Shown here in pieces: positions 58,829 to 64,000 of a stretch of DNA of 64,000 bases; within the stretch, counting starts at the first letter, position 1, and the number at the start of each line of letters is the position of its first letter. Source of the DNA: Kallotenue papyrolyticum (GTDB taxonomy: Bacteria > Chloroflexota > Chloroflexia > Chloroflexales > Kallotenuaceae); the NCBI RefSeq assembly GCF_000526415.1, contig NZ_JAGA01000003.1, forward strand, positions 1,207,828 to 1,271,827. The letters are read 5' to 3'. Under the pieces are notes generated by a model, which saw only the letters and a program-made list of their open reading frames with translations, did no database searches and was not told the DNA's origin. A program made the translations under genes and the position numbers.

Positions 58829-58970
58829 ATTCCTGTTCCCGACATCAGGGTGGATCGTAGCGCAGAATCGGCGCGCTGCCAAGTGACACGCCTGCGCCAA
58901 CTTGTCCCTGCGGCCGCGGCGTGGCCGAGCACCGGCTTGAAGCCGCGAGGCGCTATGCTACCATTGCGCT

Positions 58971-60941
58971 ATGGAGCACGAACCTTTGCGTGGACACGGC
59001 CTGTCCTGGTCGAGCGCAGGGCTGCTCGCGGCGCTGACGTTGCTGGCGCTCGGCCTGCGCGTCTGGCGGCTGGGGACACTGCCCGCCGGTCTCCATTTCG
59101 ACGAGGCGGCACACGGGCTACTGGTGGAGGGCACACTCTTCCGGGGCGAGTTTCCGGTCTTTTTCTCGGCCTATACCGGCCACGAGGCGCTCTACCACTA
59201 CACGCTGGCGCCGTTCCTGGCGCTGCTTGGCCCGACGATCCTGGCCGTGCGGCTGCCGGCGGCGCTGTGGAGCGCGGCGCTCACGCCGGCGATCTTTCTG
59301 CTGGGCGCGCGCTTGTGGAACCGGCGCGTCGGGCTGCTGGCGGCGGTAGCGGCGGCCTGTTGCGGCTGGCTGGTGCACGTTGGACGCATCGGCTTTCGCG
59401 CCAACACGCTGCCGGTGGTCTCGACGCTGGCGCTGCTGGCACTCTTCCAGGCGCTGGCAAGCCAGCGCCGGCGCACCTGGCTGCTGGCCGGCGGCCTGTG
59501 GGGCCTGTGCCTCTACACCTATCTGGCGGCGCGCGCACTGCCGCTCTTCGGCCTGCTGCTGCTGCTCTATCTGGCGCTGACGCAGCGCGATGTGCTACGC
59601 CGCAACCACCGCAACCTGGGCTGGTTCGCCCTGGCACTGGCGCTGACGGTCGCGCCACTGGCCTACCATATGCTGCGCGTGCCGGGCGACCTGTTCGAGC
59701 GCACACGGCAGATCGGCCTGGACGACGCGGCGGGCGGCGCCTGGCCGCATCTGCTGCTGGATCAGACCTGGGCGACCCTGCAGATGTTCGGCGTGCGCGG
59801 CGCCGGCAACGGCTTCTTCAACCTGCCCGGGCGACCGGTCTTTCCTGGCCTGTGGCAAGTGCCCTTCTACCTAGGCCTGCTGCTGGCGCTGCGCGCCTGG
59901 CGCTCGCCGGCGGCGATGGTCACGCTGCTGTGGCTCGGCGTGATGCTGCTGCCAACGATCCTGGCAGCCGACGCGCCCCATTGGCTGCGCGCGCTCGGTG
60001 CGGCTTCGCCGGCCATGCTGCTGTGGGGATTGGGCATGACGTGGCTACTGGATGGCGCGACACGTCTGGGAGCACGCTGGCTGCCGCGCGTCTCCGATCC
60101 CACACCGGTGCTGCTGGCAGGCACGATCGTCCTGGCCGCGCTCTGGAGCCGGCAGACAGCCCAGGCCTATTTCAACGTCTGGGCGCGACGCCCGGAGCTC
60201 TACTACGAGTACATGCAGTATGCTACCGACGCAGCACGGGCCGCCCAACAGGTACCGGCGCATGAGAGCCTGCTGATTTCGGAGGATTACTACCGCCATG
60301 CAACCTATCTATACCTGGCGCCGCGCAGTCGCACAGCCCAGTGGTACGATGCCCGGCATGCCGTCGTCTGGCCGCGCTCGGCGCCATGGACGGTGCTGAT
60401 CAGCGCCAGCACGCCGACCACCGAGGATATCGCGCCGCTGCTGGTCGCGGCCCAGGGCGCGCCCTACGCGCCGGATGGGCTCTTCGCCTACATGCGGCTC
60501 CAGGGCACGAGCATACCGCCCTTCGCACCACCGGTCGCCTACGCGGCGCGGTTCGGGAGGGCGCTGCGGCTACTGGGCTACCAGCTCGACGGCGCGCCAA
60601 CGCCCGGCGGACGGCTGCATCTGCGCCTGTGGCTGGAAGCGCAGGCACCGCAGACGCGCGAGCTGCGGCTGTTTGTGCACGTGGCGGACGCTCAGGGCCG
60701 CGTGCTGGCGCAGGACGACGCCTTGGGCTACGATGCGCGCGAATGGCAAGCGGGCGACCGCTTCATCAGCTTCCACCGGCTGGGGCTGCCCGCCGCGCTC
60801 CCTGCCGACGCGCGGCTGGTGGTCGGCCTGTACGATGCGCTCAGCGGGGAGCGCCTGCCGACCGATGGCGCGGGCGCACAGGGCGAGCTGATCGTTGTGC
60901 CCTGGGCATCGGAGGAGAACGATCATGGGACCGTGCGATAG
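58971..60941 (+). CDS. Multi-TM PMT/ArnT-like glycosyltransferase (GT39/GT83 type)
   Basis: 656 aa. Roughly ten or more membrane helices in the first about 420 residues and a soluble extracytoplasmic C-terminal domain with a beta-rich end. The first loop holds the Asp-Glu of the GT-C catalytic motif (GLHFDEAAHG near residue 42). The family uses polyprenyl-phosphate sugars to glycosylate proteins or lipids outside the membrane. A -10-like TATGCT (58954) lies so close to the ATG that the transcript would be nearly leaderless. The MFS gene overlaps its end by 17 bp. Confidence 0.85.
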   Translation: MEHEPLRGHGLSWSSAGLLAALTLLALGLRVWRLGTLPAGLHFDEAAHGLLVEGTLFRGEFPVFFSAYTGHEALYHYTLAPFLALLGPTILAVRLPAALWSAALTPAIFLLGARLWNRRVGLLAAVAAACCGWLVHVGRIGFRANTLPVVSTLALLALFQALASQRRRTWLLAGGLWGLCLYTYLAARALPLFGLLLLLYLALTQRDVLRRNHRNLGWFALALALTVAPLAYHMLRVPGDLFERTRQIGLDDAAGGAWPHLLLDQTWATLQMFGVRGAGNGFFNLPGRPVFPGLWQVPFYLGLLLALRAWRSPAAMVTLLWLGVMLLPTILAADAPHWLRALGAASPAMLLWGLGMTWLLDGATRLGARWLPRVSDPTPVLLAGTIVLAALWSRQTAQAYFNVWARRPELYYEYMQYATDAARAAQQVPAHESLLISEDYYRHATYLYLAPRSRTAQWYDARHAVVWPRSAPWTVLISASTPTTEDIAPLLVAAQGAPYAPDGLFAYMRLQGTSIPPFAPPVAYAARFGRALRLLGYQLDGAPTPGGRLHLRLWLEAQAPQTRELRLFVHVADAQGRVLAQDDALGYDAREWQAGDRFISFHRLGLPAALPADARLVVGLYDALSGERLPTDGAGAQGELIVVPWASEENDHGTVR

Positions 60942-62115
60942 ACTTGCAACCATGCCAGCACGCCTCGGCCAGGCCGGGCTGGCAACGGCCTACGGCCTGC
61001 TGCTGGTCAGCTTTGCACTGCTGGGCATCATCTTTGGCTTCTGGCAGATCCTGCTGCCCGACCTCACGCGCGCACTGGGCCTGACGCCTGGCACGCTGGG
61101 TACGGCGCTATCGATCGGTCTGGCCGCCTCGCTGCCGGCCATGGGGCTGGGCGGACGCATCGCCGATCGCGTCGGGGCGCAGCGCGTCGTCGTAGCAGCG
61201 GGGATCGCGATGGCGCTGGCCTTCGCAGCGGTCGGCCAGGCGCGACACTACGGCTTGCTGATAGTGCTGCTGTTGCTGTTCTACGCCGCAACCGGCATCT
61301 ACGACGTGGGCATCAACGCCGCGGCGATGGCCTACGAAGGGCTGAGCGGACGGCGGGTGATCACCGCGATGCATGCCGCCTACAGCGCCGGCGGTGCGAC
61401 CGGCGCGATCTTGGCCGGCGGTCTGCTGATGAGCGGCATTCCCTTTCGCGCGCTCTACCTGGGTGGCGCGCTGATCGCCCTGGCGGCGATGATCGCGCTG
61501 GCGCTGGGGCGTCTGCCCAACGACCCAACGCACACCGCCGGCATCAGCGCCGGCGCGAGCGGCCTGTACCGCAACCGCGCCATTCTGCTGATCGCTGCGA
61601 TCGTGGCGCTGGCGTTTCTGGCCGAAGCGGCGCTCACCAACTGGTCGGCGCTGTACCTGCGCACCTCGCTGGCGCTGCCGGCGCTGCTGGGCTCATCGAG
61701 CGTAGCGGTCGCCCACCTGTCGATGGCAACAGGACGGGTGATATCTAGCCGCGCCGTAGCACGCTGGGGTCGCCAGCGCACGATCCTGGGCGCCAGCCTG
61801 CTGACGGCAGCGGGCATGGCGCTGGCGCTGGCGACCACCCAGGTAGCGATCATTCTGCTCGGCTTCCTGATCGCCGGCCTGACCATCGCAGCGGTCGCGC
61901 CGGTCGCCTTCTCGCTGGCGGGCGATCTGGCGCCCCACCAGACTGGACAGGCCAGCGCGGTCATCACCACAATCGGCTACGCCGGCCTGCTGATCGGCCC
62001 CAGCCTGATCGGCGGCCTGGCCGAACTGGCCGGCCTGCGCATGGGGCTGACCGCGGTGATCGGCGTAGCGCTGGTGATCGCGGGGCTGTCCACACGCATG
62101 CCAACGCGGGAGTAG
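60925..62115 (+). CDS. MFS transporter
   Basis: 396 aa with 12 predicted membrane helices. The MFS motif A-like loop between helices 2 and 3 reads GLGGRIADRVGAQRV (near residue 75), and a second, weaker copy follows helix 8 (SRAVARWGRQRTI). It resembles the fucose permease/YfnA-like uptake groups; substrate unknown. GGAGGAG lies 7 nt before the ATG at 60925, which overlaps the glycosyltransferase stop by 17 bp, so the two are co-expressed. Its partner downstream is convergent. Confidence 0.88.
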   Translation: MGPCDRLATMPARLGQAGLATAYGLLLVSFALLGIIFGFWQILLPDLTRALGLTPGTLGTALSIGLAASLPAMGLGGRIADRVGAQRVVVAAGIAMALAFAAVGQARHYGLLIVLLLLFYAATGIYDVGINAAAMAYEGLSGRRVITAMHAAYSAGGATGAILAGGLLMSGIPFRALYLGGALIALAAMIALALGRLPNDPTHTAGISAGASGLYRNRAILLIAAIVALAFLAEAALTNWSALYLRTSLALPALLGSSSVAVAHLSMATGRVISSRAVARWGRQRTILGASLLTAAGMALALATTQVAIILLGFLIAGLTIAAVAPVAFSLAGDLAPHQTGQASAVITTIGYAGLLIGPSLIGGLAELAGLRMGLTAVIGVALVIAGLSTRMPTRE

Positions 62116-62201
62116 GCACCCCCACATCGCACAACCTGAGCGTATGCGCCCTATGCTTCGTGGTCCGTGGCAGGCGGGCGGCGGTTGCCGACGTGCACTG
62201 C

Positions 62202-64000
62202 CTAGGGTGCTGCCGGCTCAAGCCACAGCGTCGTTGCACCGGCAGTCTGGATCTGCTCCCGATCCATCCACATCGGTCGATAGCGCCCGGCCTGCCAATC
62301 GGCGAGGTAATCATCATAGAAGGGCGATAGAAAATGGCCTGATTGACCACCGGCGTGGATGAAGCGACCAGCGTTGGGATCGGCAAGATCAACGAGCTGA
62401 CGATAGCCTGGCACATGCGTTTGCCGAAACGGCGCTTCAAAGCTGAACGGCCCAACGTTGACCGTGCTATGATCGCCGCCGTACGGTACGCTCCGACTCA
62501 GCAGCCAACGCAGGACGGGCACGCTATCGAGGGGTTGATGCGGGAACAACGCAACATGGAGGCGATCCCAGCGCCAACGACGCATGTCTGCACCAAGGCG
62601 GCCACGCAGCTCATCCAGTGCCTTTTCTAGCGCAGATCGAACGATATCGGCGCATGTTTCGCGCGCGGCGGAACCGGTGTCGTCGCACCAAGGATTATCG
62701 GGTTGTGCAAGCGCTGCACCAACAAACGCCCGCGACAGCGTAAACTCACCCTGGTAGCGCTCCATCAGCTGCGTACCCAGCTCATCGCCGGCAATCGCGC
62801 GCGGCAAGCGCCAATACCACGCCTGAAAGATCGCCGCTGCCGGACTATCACCACGCATATCGCCATCCCAACGGCGCAGCAACTCGATCGCATCGGCAGT
62901 TGCGTCATCGCCTGAGCCAAGCAGCTCCAACAAGTGCGGCAGCAACTCGCGCGCATGGAGCGAGACGGTATCCGTTTGTATGGCAGCCAGATCGTCGAGG
63001 CTGAGCCGATCTTTGGCCTGAATCAACGCCACGATGCGTTGATAGCGATAGGGAAGTGCCCACTCGTGGCCAAGGTCGTAGGGATAGTCAGGTGGTGTCG
63101 GGCGATTGTTGGCCGTAACGATAAAGCCTTGCGGTGGATTAAAGACGTGTGGCTGTTCCTCGAACGGTACATACCCGAGCCATTCTTGGCGACTACTCCA
63201 CCCCTCGGCCGGCAACAACCCATTCCCACCGGCGCGGATTGGGTAGCGGCCAGGCGCGTAGTAGCCGATGTTCCCAGCGACATCAGCGTACACAAAGTTT
63301 TGGGCAGGCGCGACATAGGCGCGCAACGCTGTGCGAAACTCTTCCCAGGAGCGCGCCTGGTTGATGCCCAGAAAAGCGTCGATCGTGGTATCGTCGGGAT
63401 CGAGGGCGGTCCAACGCAGGGCAAGCGGTTCCAGCGCCGGCATGCGTTCGCTCCCCTTGGCGGCAGCGGTCTCGGCACGGTTGATGTTAATCGCATCAGA
63501 AATCAGGGGACCGTGCCGAGTGATACGCACCGTGTGCGTCACCGGATCGCTCCCAGCGACCTCAATCGTCTCGGTGATGATCTGCATTGGCTCGAATGAC
63601 CCTTGAAACTCGGCCATCCGGCCAGAGGGATCGATGCGCTCCCGATAGAGATCTTGGACATCTGGGCCAACGTTGGTCACCCCCCAGGCAATGGTGCGGT
63701 TGCGGCCGATTGGAAAGCCAGGCACACCTGGGAGCGTTGCACCAATGACCTCAAAATCGGGAGCGCTGAGATGTGCCAGAAACCAGATTGAAGGCAGGCG
63801 TGCGCCCAGATGCGGATCGTTTGCCAACAATGGGTAACCGGTCGTTGAGCGTGCACCACTGATCACCCAGTTATTCGATCCGAGACCCTCGCTGCTGAAG
63901 CCTGCCACCCCCAGCAGGGCACGCAGCTCGGTATTCAGCGCAAGCAGAGCATCATAGTTGCCCTGGGGCAGCACGGCCATAATCGATGGATCCAGGCGCG
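62202..64000 (-). CDS. Penicillin acylase family protein (5' end outside the window)
   Basis: At least 599 codons are in the window and the frame stays open to the right edge, so the signal peptide and most of the alpha subunit are missing. The autocatalytic Ser is visible at the start of the beta chain in LGSNNWVISG, followed by HLG and FPIGRNRTIAWGVTN, and the Asn site in ANNRP. These N-terminal-nucleophile hydrolases cleave amides such as N-acyl-homoserine lactones or beta-lactam side chains. The text has lower GC than the neighbouring genes. It is convergent with the MFS gene. Confidence 0.9.
   Translation of the reverse strand, partial: RLDPSIMAVLPQGNYDALLALNTELRALLGVAGFSSEGLGSNNWVISGARSTTGYPLLANDPHLGARLPSIWFLAHLSAPDFEVIGATLPGVPGFPIGRNRTIAWGVTNVGPDVQDLYRERIDPSGRMAEFQGSFEPMQIITETIEVAGSDPVTHTVRITRHGPLISDAININRAETAAAKGSERMPALEPLALRWTALDPDDTTIDAFLGINQARSWEEFRTALRAYVAPAQNFVYADVAGNIGYYAPGRYPIRAGGNGLLPAEGWSSRQEWLGYVPFEEQPHVFNPPQGFIVTANNRPTPPDYPYDLGHEWALPYRYQRIVALIQAKDRLSLDDLAAIQTDTVSLHARELLPHLLELLGSGDDATADAIELLRRWDGDMRGDSPAAAIFQAWYWRLPRAIAGDELGTQLMERYQGEFTLSRAFVGAALAQPDNPWCDDTGSAARETCADIVRSALEKALDELRGRLGADMRRWRWDRLHVALFPHQPLDSVPVLRWLLSRSVPYGGDHSTVNVGPFSFEAPFRQTHVPGYRQLVDLADPNAGRFIHAGGQSGHFLSPFYDDYLADWQAGRYRPMWMDREQIQTAGATTLWLEPAAP

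Overview
The window is high-GC bacterial chromosome with no prophage, insertion sequence or CRISPR array. It looks like Chloroflexota, class Chloroflexia (perhaps a Kallotenue- or Roseiflexus-like aerobic thermophile). That assignment is an inference from the mix of genes (RNase J, family-4 uracil-DNA glycosylase, FtsK, ADP-heptose-type sugar genes without lipid A genes, Pro/Thr-rich lipoproteins, ALDH16) and was not tested by any search. Coding density is high and genes sit in short same-strand runs. Many genes have a Shine-Dalgarno site, 4-bp ATGA overlaps are common inside operons, and an extended -10 box (TGN-TATAAT, often followed by GC) recurs in front of transcription units on both strands.

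Layout. 1-3582: sbcD, a divergent S41 C-terminal-processing-protease homologue with an altered catalytic dyad, and an SDR. 3583-4108: a gene-free block of modular palindromic repeats. 4109-7294 (minus): pepF, an orphan D12-class adenine methylase and a JAMM metallopeptidase, the last two sharing a 4-bp overlap. 7434-17210 (minus): a sugar/glycan island reading hldE-like kinase, PucR regulator, gmhB, three GT9 heptosyltransferase-like genes, two GT4-type glycosyltransferases and an SDR. 17343-21986: tRNA-Leu, then trigger factor, clpP, clpX and an OmpR-type response regulator. 22153-25468: an anchored hypothetical protein converging on gyrA. 25901-31954: a membrane protein, clpB with a clear terminator, a lipoprotein, a decayed copy of the clpB 3' end, terC and a small conserved-looking protein.

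32230-40644 is a long plus-strand run: ABC exporter, pgsA, family-4 udg, a membrane protein, RNase J and ftsK. 40657-46009 (minus) is deoC, a two-domain ALDH16-type aldehyde dehydrogenase, a DUF421 membrane protein and a glgC-like gene. 46097-53669 carries signal-transduction genes: a multi-PAS/GAF histidine kinase with its single-domain response regulator, a small membrane protein, a 7TM-GAF protein ending in a sigma-region-4-like helix-turn-helix, and an SGNH-like protein. 53763-58828 holds an LPDTG-bearing DUF4397 protein, an anti-sigma/ECF sigma pair, a pseudo-receiver and a molybdopterin oxidoreductase. 58971-64000 holds a PMT-like glycosyltransferase, an MFS transporter and a truncated penicillin-acylase-family gene.

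The most interesting points are: the heptose-type island, whose HldE homologue keeps the kinase site but has lost the adenylyltransferase HxGH motif; the S41 protein with a normal nucleophile but Leu in place of the catalytic Lys; the methylase-JAMM overlap beside the palindromic repeat block; the membrane-bound sensor with a sigma4-like output; and the orphaned clpB tail. No single unprecedented multi-gene system is proven by the sequence alone. The heptose island and the 7TM-GAF-HTH protein are the best candidates.
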